64,000 nucleotides of DNA from contig JAVSMP010000001.1 in assembly GCA_032027145.1 (NCBI GenBank), positions 2,237,116-2,301,115 of the forward strand. Reading direction: 5' to 3'. Positions 37,404 through 46,173 of the stretch are shown here, piece by piece. The notes below the pieces were generated by a model, which ran no database searches, was not told where the DNA came from, and saw only the letters and a list, made by a program, of their open reading frames with translations. A program made the position numbers and the translations under genes. Source of the stretch: Ignavibacterium sp. Its GTDB lineage: Bacteria; Bacteroidota; Ignavibacteria; Ignavibacteriales; Ignavibacteriaceae. The stretch's first letter is position 1; each line of letters begins with the position of its first letter.

Positions 37404-37418
37404 TGCGCTTAAAAATTT

Positions 37419-37492
37419 GGGCCCATAGCTCAGTTGGTTAGAGCATCTGACTCATAATCAGAGGGTCGGTGGTTCAAGTCCATCTGGGCCCA
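37419..37492 (+). tRNA. tRNA with anticodon CAU (elongator Met or lysidine-type Ile2), left copy
   Basis: Complete 74-nt cloverleaf: acceptor GGGCCCA/TGGGCCC, D arm GCTCAGTTGGTTAGAGC, anticodon stem TCTGA/TCAGA with loop CTCATAA and T arm GGTGG-TTCAAGT-CCATC (one mismatch-tolerant pair). Not an initiator, because the acceptor starts with a pair. Met and Ile2 cannot be told apart by eye. Confidence 0.93.
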
Positions 37493-37496
37493 CTTA

Positions 37497-37537
37497 AAAA
37501 GGCTGAAAGTCTGACGATTTCAGCCTTTTGTTTTTAT
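37497..37537 (+). terminator. terminator of the left tRNA(CAU)
   Basis: 12-bp stem AAAAGGCTGAAA/TTTCAGCCTTTT (37497-37508, 37518-37529) followed by GTTTTT. Duplicated at 48842-48882. Confidence 0.88.
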
Positions 37538-37544
37538 TAAAAAG

Positions 37545-37878
37545 GATTTTCTGAATAACTGCATTTTATTCGTTCTGAATAAGTCCCGGAATCTATTCGA
37601 TTATTTTTAAGCATTAAAACATTTTTGATTTGCCGCTGCCGGAATGATTGAAATAAGCTGGATTTCTTGTAAGTCTTTAAAGACAATTATCTTCCATTTC
37701 TTTTTCTTAGGAAATATTAGACTTAAAGTTTTTCTTTAATTATTTTTGATTCAGCCTGATTGATAAATTATTAATTGATATTTACAATTACATGTAATTT
37801 TTTCAAACAGGGAGTTGGTGGAGCCTTCATAATTCAGAATTGAAATTAAAAACAAAAATTGAAATTAATACTAACTCA
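37545..37878. other. 334-bp leader of the island with a 14-bp palindrome
   Basis: No coding frame is seen. The perfect palindrome AATTACATGTAATT at 37786-37799 lies 80 bp before the methyltransferase ATG and could be an operator, for example for the island's WYL regulator; this is speculation. GGAG elements at 37811-37823 are too far from the ATG to act as its ribosome site. Confidence 0.4.
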
Positions 37879-40800
37879 ATGACTGATACCAAGTCAGAGC
37901 ACATAAAAGAATACCTTAAAAAAGTTAAATCTGCCAATAAAGAGCTTACCAAGAAAGAAGCCTTTAAAGATTTACTAAATCGCTTATATTCTAACGATAA
38001 AGAAATAACCAGATTGATTGATAAAATTACTCTCGGGGCTGAAAAAACAATTTTCAACATTCCACGCAAAGATAAAATTCATAAAGGCAGAGCTGATACT
38101 CTGTTTAATAATATAATTATTGAATTTGAAAATGACCTTAAGATCACACTTGTACATGCAAAAGAGCAGCTCGCTGGTTATTTACTCGGGCAGTTAAGAT
38201 CAGGTGAAGGTTATAATTTTACTTTAATAGCCTCAGATTTTGTTAATTGGAAAGTTTTTGTGCCGGATGTTAGTCAACTTGACAGGATTGAAAATCTTCA
38301 GGAACATGAACTTATCCTTAACGAAGTTAAAAGCTCTGCTTTTGTTTTGAATGAAAGAAACTCTGAAGAATTTTACTATTGGATTGACAGGTTTCTTTTT
38401 AAAGAAGTTAAACAAAAGGCTACACTAAAGGGAATTGAAGAAGCATTTGGTTATCAAAGTTACATTTTTATTGAGTCCTTCCGTGAACTTAATAAGTGGT
38501 TTAACGAAGCAAAGAAGTTTGGTGAAGTTCAGGTTTCTTTTGAACAGTGGAGTAAATTTTTGAGTATTGCGTATGGAAGTTTTGATGCACGTGATAACAA
38601 TTTTCTTATCCACACTTATCTAAGTATTTTCTCAAAGATGCTTGCTTACAGTGTTGTTTCAAGCGATGATTATATTGATGATTCCGAATTAAAGGGTATC
38701 CTTGATGGCACAATCTTTCACAGGTTTAACATTCGCAATTTTGTTGATAACGACTTTTTCCACTGGATAAATACCGGACGAAGTTTTAACAATCTGAAAA
38801 AAGTTTATCGTCTTATTGCACAGGAAATTTCCAACTTTGATTATCAGAATGTTGATGAAGATGTACTGAAAGGTGTTTATCAGGAGCTTATTGATATTGA
38901 TACAAGACATTCGCTTGGTGAGTATTATACGCCCGATTGGCTTTGCGAAAGAATTGTTCAAGAGTTTGAATTCAAGAAATCGGATAAAATATTAGATCCT
39001 GCTTGCGGCAGCGGCTCTTTTCTCAGAGCAGCAATTCACAGAATACGCGAACTAAATCCAGACGTATCGGTTGAAGAATTAAACGAACAGATTTATGGAA
39101 TTGATATTCACCCTCTTAGTGTGCAGATAACAAAAACAACTTTACTCTTAGCACTTGGCAAAGAAGTTATAAATGCACAAAAACCTGTTCATCTTAACAT
39201 AATTCTTGCAAATACACTGCTTGCACCAGAAGGAGTTCAGAACTTGTTTGGCGGCGAGTTTCAGATGAATATTGATAAGGAAAAATATTTTCTTACAACA
39301 CAGGTGCTTGATGATGTTAAAATGTTTGATAAAGCTTTAAACCTTTGCGATGAACTTGCAGAACAAACAATGGGGAAGAAAAAAGAAACTGAAGATGTGT
39401 TTGAAAACATTTTCAGAAAACATTTTAAGGGAAGCGGAATTACTGCACGGGTTATAGAAAGCTTTTATAAAATATACACAGGATTAAAATCTGTAAAAGA
39501 AAAAGGAAGGGATAGCATCTGGAAATTTATAGTGCAGAACTCATATAAACCTTATTTTCTTGCAAACAAGTTTGATTATGTAATCGGTAACCCGCCGTGG
39601 TTTACTTACAGCTCGATAAGAAATGAAGATTATCAAAACATACTTAATGCTCTTGCTGAAAAGTATGAAGTTAAGCCTGATGAAGTCAAGAATTTTACCA
39701 ATCTGGAAATTGCTGCTATCTTTTTATCATATTGTAGTAGCTATTTCCTAAAAGATAATTCTCATCTTGCATTTGTATTGCCAAGAAGCTTTTTCAGTGC
39801 TGATCATCATAATAATTCCAGAACAGGAAAATCAAAAGGTTACAGGATTATAAATCTCTGGGACTTTAAAGATGTTAAGCCACTGTTCAGAGTTCCAAGT
39901 TGCGTGTTCTTTGTTCAAAAAGAAGAAAAGCAAAGAAAGATTACAAGCAAAGGATTACCTGGTAAAACTTTTACTGGCGATTTAAAATCACATAATTGTA
40001 AGCTTTCGGAGGCAAAGGAATTAAGTGAAGTTGAAGAAAATTGGTATTTAAGAAAACAGGGAAAATCTACAGCGTTTTCAAATCAGAAATCAAGTTCAAG
40101 TAAAGAAGAAAATCCTTACAAAAAATTATTCAAAAGAGGAGCAGAGATAACACCAAGGAATTTTTATTTTATTGAATTAACACAAGAAATTCCGCCTGAT
40201 TGGGATGACAGAATAATAAACATTCAGACTTCGGCTTCATCCAAAAAAGAAGCTAAGAAACCATGGAATTTAGTTGATATGCATGGAAGGATAGAAAGCA
40301 AATTTTTATTCAGAACTGCTCTTGCAAAAAGTATTTTACCTTTTGCATTGATAAATCCTGATTTAATTACTTTACCAATTGAAGTTAATAAAACTGATGG
40401 GTTAAAAGATATAAAACTATTTTCGGTTGAGGAATTAAGAGAAGAAGGATTTCTTAATGCGTCAAAGTGGTTTCAGAATGTAGAAAGATTCTGGGAAGTT
40501 TCTAAGACAGCAGCGAACAAAGATTTGACTTCAATCGACTACCTGAATTATCACAATAAACTTTTAAGCCAGAACTTGAATGCCGAATATGTTGTTATTT
40601 ACAATTCATCTGCGAAAGATGCTAATGCTACTGTCGTAAACAGAAATGATTTAGATTTAGAATTCTTAGTTGACACTAAAGCTTATGTTTACTTTACATT
40701 GAACTCTAATGAAGCTTACTACTTAACGGCAATATTGAATTCAAAAATTCCCAATGAATTAATGAAGGATTTTCAATCCAAAGGATTATTCGGTGCAAGG

Positions 40801-41043
40801 GATGTTCACAAAAAGATTCTCGACATTTACTTTCCGCGTTTTGATGAAACAAATGAAGTTCATAAAAAGCTTGCAGAATTAAGCGAAACATCACACAAAA
40901 AAGCAGCAAAATATTTAGAGGACAATCCACCACAAAAAGAACTAACCGCCACACGTCTCGGCAAACTCCGTCTCGACATAAAGAAACACCTTTCCGAAGA
41001 GATGAAGGAGATAGATAAGCTGGTGAAGAAGGTTGTGGGGTGA
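37879..41043 (+). CDS. type IIG-like adenine DNA methyltransferase with N-terminal nuclease-like domain
   Basis: 1054 residues from the ATG at 37879; a TTG at 37840 would add 13 residues and neither has a clear ribosome site. N-terminal region (about 30-150) resembles a PD-(D/E)xK nuclease: D73 in GRADTLFN, then E83-F-E85 in IIIEFEND, then AKEQLAGYLLGQL. Amino-methyltransferase motif I is DPACGSG (373-379), preceded by HSLGEYYTPDWL, and motif IV is NPPW (571-574); this gives N6-adenine methylation. The last 350 residues should hold the DNA-recognition domain. One polypeptide may both cut and protect DNA. The usual nuclease lysine is not obvious (E-x-E, not E-x-K), so cleavage is uncertain. 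Followed by DUF2779 and WYL genes. Confidence 0.85.
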   Translation: MTDTKSEHIKEYLKKVKSANKELTKKEAFKDLLNRLYSNDKEITRLIDKITLGAEKTIFNIPRKDKIHKGRADTLFNNIIIEFENDLKITLVHAKEQLAGYLLGQLRSGEGYNFTLIASDFVNWKVFVPDVSQLDRIENLQEHELILNEVKSSAFVLNERNSEEFYYWIDRFLFKEVKQKATLKGIEEAFGYQSYIFIESFRELNKWFNEAKKFGEVQVSFEQWSKFLSIAYGSFDARDNNFLIHTYLSIFSKMLAYSVVSSDDYIDDSELKGILDGTIFHRFNIRNFVDNDFFHWINTGRSFNNLKKVYRLIAQEISNFDYQNVDEDVLKGVYQELIDIDTRHSLGEYYTPDWLCERIVQEFEFKKSDKILDPACGSGSFLRAAIHRIRELNPDVSVEELNEQIYGIDIHPLSVQITKTTLLLALGKEVINAQKPVHLNIILANTLLAPEGVQNLFGGEFQMNIDKEKYFLTTQVLDDVKMFDKALNLCDELAEQTMGKKKETEDVFENIFRKHFKGSGITARVIESFYKIYTGLKSVKEKGRDSIWKFIVQNSYKPYFLANKFDYVIGNPPWFTYSSIRNEDYQNILNALAEKYEVKPDEVKNFTNLEIAAIFLSYCSSYFLKDNSHLAFVLPRSFFSADHHNNSRTGKSKGYRIINLWDFKDVKPLFRVPSCVFFVQKEEKQRKITSKGLPGKTFTGDLKSHNCKLSEAKELSEVEENWYLRKQGKSTAFSNQKSSSSKEENPYKKLFKRGAEITPRNFYFIELTQEIPPDWDDRIINIQTSASSKKEAKKPWNLVDMHGRIESKFLFRTALAKSILPFALINPDLITLPIEVNKTDGLKDIKLFSVEELREEGFLNASKWFQNVERFWEVSKTAANKDLTSIDYLNYHNKLLSQNLNAEYVVIYNSSAKDANATVVNRNDLDLEFLVDTKAYVYFTLNSNEAYYLTAILNSKIPNELMKDFQSKGLFGARDVHKKILDIYFPRFDETNEVHKKLAELSETSHKKAAKYLEDNPPQKELTATRLGKLRLDIKKHLSEEMKEIDKLVKKVVG

Positions 41044-41077
41044 GGTATGCCAACAATTAATTTTAAAGGAGGTTAAT

Positions 41078-42904
41078 ATGTCATTATACTTATCAAAAAG
41101 TGATTTTAAAGTAGCATATGATTGTCCTGCCAAGCTCTACTATAAGAAAAAAGGTTACCCAAATATAAAAGATCTAGATGAATACCTTCAACATCTAGCC
41201 CGTGGAGGTTATATGGTAGGAAAACTAGCAACATTACTTTATCCATCAGGCATCCTGATAGATACTGGCACTGATCACGAGAAAGCAATTGCACAAACAA
41301 GTTCTTATTTACAAAAGCAAGATGTAACATTATTCGAAGCGGCAATCGAAAGCAATAGAAAACTTATAAGAGTAGATATTCTTGAGAAAAAAAATAAGAA
41401 AGTGAATTTAATCGAAGTTAAATCCAAGTCTTATGAAACAACCACGGATGAAAAAAAGCAAAAAAAGATATTTAAAGAGCTTGAAGAATATATTATTGAT
41501 GTTGCTTTTCAGTACTTTGTTATTCAAGAAGCTTTCCCAGAGTGGGATGTTACATCCTATCTTTATTTACCGGATAAGGCTAAGAATACGAGCATTGAAG
41601 GGTTAAATTCTTTCTTCGAAATAAAAGAAGTTATAGTACCTGATAGCAAGTTTAGAAAATATGACGTTGCATTCGACTATAAGCATTTAGATGAATTATT
41701 GAAAGATGATTTAATGACTTTGGTGAATGTAAATGAAAAAGTAGTAGAACTTCAAAATATTATTAAAGAAAAAACTGAAAGTTTTTTAGCTTCTTTAGAG
41801 AAGGAAATAAAGAAAATAAAAATCCCAGTTAACAAGGATTGCTTTAAGTGTGAATATAAATTGGTAAATGATAAATTTCCTCTTAGTGGTTTTGATGAAT
41901 GTTGGAAAGATTATCCACGAGTTGACCATCATATTAGTGAATTGTATTATATTGGTTCCATTGGTGGATGGAAAAATCCTCTAGCAAACCAACTTATTAA
42001 TCAAAAAAGAATTTCCCTTGCTGATTTTCCACTCGAGTCATTAAAAGATGGAGATCGCGCAATTAGACAAAAAATCCAAATCAAGAGCACACTGGAAAAC
42101 AAAGAATGGATTAATAAGAATCTAAAAGATGAATTAAATAAACTAGATTATCCTTTACACTTCATTGATTTTGAAACAACAATGACTGCATTACCTTTCC
42201 ATAAAGGTATGCGTCCCTATGAAGTTATTAATTTTCAATGGAGCTGCCATACAATTAAAAAAGTTGGAGAAAAACCTGTACATTCAGAATGGATTAATCT
42301 TGAACCTTCTTTTCCCAGTTTTAAGTTTGCGGAATCATTAATGAATGCTATTGGAAGTGAAGGCACTCCCCTGATGTGGTCACATTATGAAAATACTATG
42401 TTAAAAACCATTTATAACCAATTTGCTAAATACGGGTATCAAAATCCTGAACTTAAAGAGTGGTTAGAATATATGGTAAAGTTTGATAAGAACGATGAAG
42501 GCAGATTTGTGGATATGAATAGAATTGCCTTCAATAATTATTTTCACCCGGCAATGAAAGGTAAAACTTCGATTAAATGGACATTGCCAGCAATCTTAAG
42601 TTCAAATACTTCTGAAACTATAGAGAAATATCTTCTGGACTTTGAATCAGGACTTTCACTATTGAAAAAAGACGAACAAGGAAAATTAATTGATCCATAT
42701 AAACTCTTACCTGAAATTGAAATTTATGATAGAGCTGAATCAATTGAAGATGGTACAGGCGCTATGAGAGCCTATGAAGATGTAATGTTTGGTTTACGAA
42801 AAGGTAGCGAAATTGAATTAGAAAAATATAAACAGGCATTGTTGCGTTATTGCAAACTCGATTCGCTTGCAATGGTTATCATTTGGGAATATTGGACTAG
42901 TTGA
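41078..42904 (+). CDS. DUF2779 protein: Cas4-like PD-(D/E)xK nuclease fused to a DEDD exonuclease domain
   Basis: 608 residues from the ATG at 41078, decided by AAAGGAGG 7 nt upstream. The N-terminal half resembles Cas4/AddB: C16 in YDCPAKLYY, nuclease residues D100 (IRVD), E113 and K115 (LIEVKSKS), and three further cysteines C255, C258 and C275 that with C16 could hold an iron-sulfur cluster. The C-terminal half has HFIDFETT with D364 and E366, and later RFVDMNRI and YCKLDSLAM, as in RNase H-fold DEDD exonucleases. Such proteins occur in defence islands; the joint role with the methyltransferase is inferred. Ends one base before the WYL gene. Confidence 0.85.
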   Translation: MSLYLSKSDFKVAYDCPAKLYYKKKGYPNIKDLDEYLQHLARGGYMVGKLATLLYPSGILIDTGTDHEKAIAQTSSYLQKQDVTLFEAAIESNRKLIRVDILEKKNKKVNLIEVKSKSYETTTDEKKQKKIFKELEEYIIDVAFQYFVIQEAFPEWDVTSYLYLPDKAKNTSIEGLNSFFEIKEVIVPDSKFRKYDVAFDYKHLDELLKDDLMTLVNVNEKVVELQNIIKEKTESFLASLEKEIKKIKIPVNKDCFKCEYKLVNDKFPLSGFDECWKDYPRVDHHISELYYIGSIGGWKNPLANQLINQKRISLADFPLESLKDGDRAIRQKIQIKSTLENKEWINKNLKDELNKLDYPLHFIDFETTMTALPFHKGMRPYEVINFQWSCHTIKKVGEKPVHSEWINLEPSFPSFKFAESLMNAIGSEGTPLMWSHYENTMLKTIYNQFAKYGYQNPELKEWLEYMVKFDKNDEGRFVDMNRIAFNNYFHPAMKGKTSIKWTLPAILSSNTSETIEKYLLDFESGLSLLKKDEQGKLIDPYKLLPEIEIYDRAESIEDGTGAMRAYEDVMFGLRKGSEIELEKYKQALLRYCKLDSLAMVIIWEYWTS

Positions 42905-42905
42905 A

Positions 42906-43901
42906 ATGAAAAACAAATATCAAAGAGCTAGAATATTAATTATAGATAGAGAACTCTCAAAAGGTAAGACAGTAAAAACTCAAGAAATTAGACGTTTAAT
43001 TTCCCAAGCGGGAATAAACGTGAGTTTACGACAAATTGAAAAAGATTTAGAGCACATGAAAGAAGATTTACCAATAGGATATGAAGCCCCTCTCTCATAC
43101 GATACAAGAAGAAAAGGATATTTTTATACAGATCCAAATTTTACAATTCAAGCTTTTGGACTTAAATCTGAAGATATTATGACCTTACTTTTTTATGCAA
43201 GGACATTGGAACAATATAATGGTTTTAAAATATTTGAAAACATTTTGAAAACTATTGAAAAAGTGATCGATAATTCTGGAATAGCAAAAAACACAAAGGA
43301 GTTAGTCGCAGATAGAACACTTCTACAAACTGAAAAAATACAGATGAGTAAAGGTGTTGAGTTAATTCAACCTATTCTAAAAGCAATTTTAGAAAAACAA
43401 ATAATTGAATTTAACTATCAAAAATTTGAGGATTCAAATCCTAGCAAGAAGTTATTGTCGCCAATATTGTTAAAAGAGGATAAAAATTATTGGTATGTTA
43501 TTGGACTTGTGAATGAAAAAAACACACCTACAACTTTTGCATTAGATAGAATAAGTAGTTTAATAATTACTAATAAGTATTTTACGCCGCCTTCTTTTGA
43601 CTTTGATAATTATTTTAAATATTCCTTTGGCATAACAGTCCCAGATACAAAACCAATTAAAGTAATACTATCTTTCTCGGAGTTTCAAGGAAATTATATA
43701 AAAGCATTACCAATTCATGAAACTCAAAAAATAATAAAGGATAACAAAAACGAACTGCGAATTTCTATTCAAGTCAAACCAACATATGAATTTTACTCAA
43801 AAATATTAGGTTATGGTTCTGATGTAATAGTAATATCACCTCGTTCAATTGCGAAAGAAATAAAGCAACAGCTCCAGACTGCTCTAAAGAATTATAAATA
43901 A
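42906..43901 (+). CDS. WYL-domain transcriptional regulator
   Basis: 331 residues from the ATG at 42906, immediately after the DUF2779 stop. N-terminal winged helix (KGKTVKTQEIRRLISQAGINVS...LRQIEKDLEHM, about 15-55), a middle helical part and a WYL domain at about 150-250 (IIEFNYQKFE, NYWYVIGLVNEKNTPTTFALDRISSL), then the WCX-like C-terminal strands. WYL regulators often repress defence operons and sense nucleic acid or nucleotides. It is the natural candidate to control the methyltransferase-DUF2779 operon and perhaps the CBASS operon 106 bp downstream. Confidence 0.9.
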   Translation: MKNKYQRARILIIDRELSKGKTVKTQEIRRLISQAGINVSLRQIEKDLEHMKEDLPIGYEAPLSYDTRRKGYFYTDPNFTIQAFGLKSEDIMTLLFYARTLEQYNGFKIFENILKTIEKVIDNSGIAKNTKELVADRTLLQTEKIQMSKGVELIQPILKAILEKQIIEFNYQKFEDSNPSKKLLSPILLKEDKNYWYVIGLVNEKNTPTTFALDRISSLIITNKYFTPPSFDFDNYFKYSFGITVPDTKPIKVILSFSEFQGNYIKALPIHETQKIIKDNKNELRISIQVKPTYEFYSKILGYGSDVIVISPRSIAKEIKQQLQTALKNYK

Positions 43902-44007
43902 CTTCAGAGTTTTATTTTATTTTTTCAATATGACGAACTCACAATTCGCTGAATTCATTTATTTTAAATGTAAATCATTGTGATTGAATAATTAAACGCA
44001 ATTAAAT

Positions 44008-44952
44008 ATGTCAAAAAATTATAAAATATTATCGTTGGACGGTGGAGGAATAAAAGGTGTTTTCACTCTTGGGGTTTTATCACAGTTTGAAAATTTTTTA
44101 GGAAAACCTATTAACAATTATTTCGATTTGGTTGTCGGTACATCAACCGGTGGAATTATAGCCCTTGGTTTAGGGAAGGGATTTTCTGCAAATGATCTTC
44201 TGGAATTTTATACTAAGATGGGTTGCGATATTTTTTCTGGCAATCGGCTTTTGAATGCCCTAAAGCATTGGGGTTTTTCTAAATACAAGAATGAAATTTT
44301 GAGAAAATATTTAGAAGAAAAATTTGGAGAAACAAAATTAGGAGAGTCGAAAATCAGACTCGTAATCCCAAGCCAGAATCTTGATAATGGAGAACTAAAT
44401 CTATTTAAAACTGCTCACCATAATGATTTTAAGAACGATTATAAATTAAAAATGTCAGAGATTGCCCTAGCCACTTCAGCCGCACCGAGCTATTTCCCAG
44501 TCTTTAAAGCAACAAATGGTTTGTATTTAGTTGATGGCGGTCTATATGCGAACAATCCAATCGCAATTGCTGCAGTTGAGGCAGTTGGAATTTTAAATTG
44601 GCCCTCCTCAAATATTTGTATTCTTAGCATAGGATGCACGCATGAGGCAATTGATATACAAACAGCAAAGAAGTATTCTTTTGGAAAAGGATATTGGGCA
44701 AGTAATTCTTTAAAGTTAATTATGAAAGGGCAATCATCGGCTGCGCTTGGTATGGCAGTTCATCTTACTAATCGTAATGTAGTAAGAATTGATGAGACTG
44801 TTGCTAAGGGTAAATTTTCACTTGATTCAATTTCTGGAATTGAAAACTTAAAAGGTCTTGGTTATGATAAAGGGAAAAAAGAATTTCAAAATATTAAAGA
44901 AAAGTTTTTTTCAGAATCAGCGAAAGAATTTATACCAATACATGAATTATAA
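44008..44952 (+). CDS. capV: patatin-like phospholipase, CapV-type CBASS effector
   Basis: 314 residues. Oxyanion-hole glycines DGGGIKG (11-17), nucleophile elbow G44-T-S46-T-G48 and the second dyad member D176 in LVDGGLYANNP are all present, so the enzyme should be active. In CBASS, CapV is switched on by a cyclic dinucleotide made by the neighbouring CD-NTase and then degrades the inner membrane to kill the infected cell. The cyclase gene follows after 18 bp. No membrane segment; cytoplasmic until activated. The symbol is by family and context, not by measured identity. Confidence 0.9.
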   Translation: MSKNYKILSLDGGGIKGVFTLGVLSQFENFLGKPINNYFDLVVGTSTGGIIALGLGKGFSANDLLEFYTKMGCDIFSGNRLLNALKHWGFSKYKNEILRKYLEEKFGETKLGESKIRLVIPSQNLDNGELNLFKTAHHNDFKNDYKLKMSEIALATSAAPSYFPVFKATNGLYLVDGGLYANNPIAIAAVEAVGILNWPSSNICILSIGCTHEAIDIQTAKKYSFGKGYWASNSLKLIMKGQSSAALGMAVHLTNRNVVRIDETVAKGKFSLDSISGIENLKGLGYDKGKKEFQNIKEKFFSESAKEFIPIHEL

Positions 44953-44970
44953 ATAAAGGAGATATTTAAA

Positions 44971-46173
44971 ATGGAAACTATGATAGGAACAAGTTTTCTT
45001 AACGAAATTGCAGATAGACTTGAATTACCAGATTCAGCTTACGAGAAAGCAGAAGAAAGATATAAAGACATTGGCAGTTGGCTAAGCCGTGAAGATTCTG
45101 AATGTAAAGATTTTTCGCCGCACATTTTTTCTCAGGGGTCTTTTCGGTTGGGTACCGCAAATAGACCACTTAATTCAAAGGAAGAATATGATTTAGATTT
45201 AGCTTGTAATCTGGAAGAAGGGATCTCAAAGGATAATTATTCGCAGGCAAAACTTAAGAATTTAATAGGAAAAGAACTTGAGTTATTTAAGAGTGCACGG
45301 GGAATTAAAGAGGGTGTTGAGGAAAAGAAACGATGTTGGCGATTGACGTATGCCGATAAGATAAAATTTCATATGGACATTGTTCCCTGCATCCCTGAAA
45401 ATGAGGATCAAAGACGAATTATTAAAAAGGCAATATTGCTTGAAAGCAATGATGAGTTTTTATCAGAATCAGTATCTGAATTAACTGTTGCAATTACAGA
45501 TAATACTCACCCAGAGTATTTTTCAATTAGTAATAATTGGAACATAAGTAACCCCGAAGGATATGCCAGATGGTTTGAAACAAGAATGAAACAAGCTTAT
45601 CAGCTTCTTCAAGAAAGAGCCAAGCTATATAAATCTGCTACAATAGATTCAATTCCAAATTATAAATGGAAAACTCCATTACAAAAGTGTGTGCAACTAT
45701 TAAAAAGGCATAGAGATATTATTTTTAAGGATGATCCTGATGTTAAGCCAATTTCTATAATTATTACTACGCTTGCGGCAAGAGCATATCAGGGAGAAAA
45801 TAATCTTGAAGATGCTGTACTTAATATTCTTGATAGATTTGAATCCCTCGTTTTAGCTAAAACACCTCGTATTCCTAATCCAGTTAATCCTGCAGAAGAT
45901 TTTAGTGATAAATGGAGTTCAGAAGAAGGCCGCGAATTGAAATTAGAGCAAAACTTTCGGAAATGGTTATTACAAGCCCAAGTGGATTTTAGAAAAATTA
46001 TTACATCACAAAATGCTGATTACTTAGTAGAACAATCAATAGAAAAATTTGCTATTAAAATGGACAGAAATGAATTAGCAAAGAAATTGGGTATAAGTTT
46101 AAGCTCAGTTAATATTATAAGTCCAAAGCACCATGAAATTATTGAAAAGTCAAAACCCTGGCAAAGATGCTAG
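44971..46173 (+). CDS. CD-NTase (cGAS/DncV-like nucleotidyltransferase) of a CBASS system
   Basis: 400 residues, AAAGGAG before the ATG. The nucleotidyltransferase signature G56-S57-F-R-x-G-T is followed by the metal ligands D74 and D76 in EEYDLDLAC and a third, D136 in FHMDIVPC. It should join nucleotides into a cyclic signal after phage infection. The C-terminus ends KPWQRC, without the terminal glycine or alanine found in enzymes primed by E1-E2 proteins; the last 41 bp overlap the E2-like gene in another frame. The product (2-nt or 3-nt) cannot be told. Belongs with capV and the E2-like gene in one operon. Confidence 0.9.
   Translation: METMIGTSFLNEIADRLELPDSAYEKAEERYKDIGSWLSREDSECKDFSPHIFSQGSFRLGTANRPLNSKEEYDLDLACNLEEGISKDNYSQAKLKNLIGKELELFKSARGIKEGVEEKKRCWRLTYADKIKFHMDIVPCIPENEDQRRIIKKAILLESNDEFLSESVSELTVAITDNTHPEYFSISNNWNISNPEGYARWFETRMKQAYQLLQERAKLYKSATIDSIPNYKWKTPLQKCVQLLKRHRDIIFKDDPDVKPISIIITTLAARAYQGENNLEDAVLNILDRFESLVLAKTPRIPNPVNPAEDFSDKWSSEEGRELKLEQNFRKWLLQAQVDFRKIITSQNADYLVEQSIEKFAIKMDRNELAKKLGISLSSVNIISPKHHEIIEKSKPWQRC

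Larger units (their letters stand above)
37354..37544 (+). repeat. left copy of the 191-bp perfect direct repeat flanking the island
   Basis: Identical base for base to 48699-48889. Contains a TAnnTTTG promoter, a complete tRNA(CAU) and its terminator. On both sides of the two copies the sequences differ immediately, apart from a short TTTCTGAA stretch just after each copy. Confidence 0.97.
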
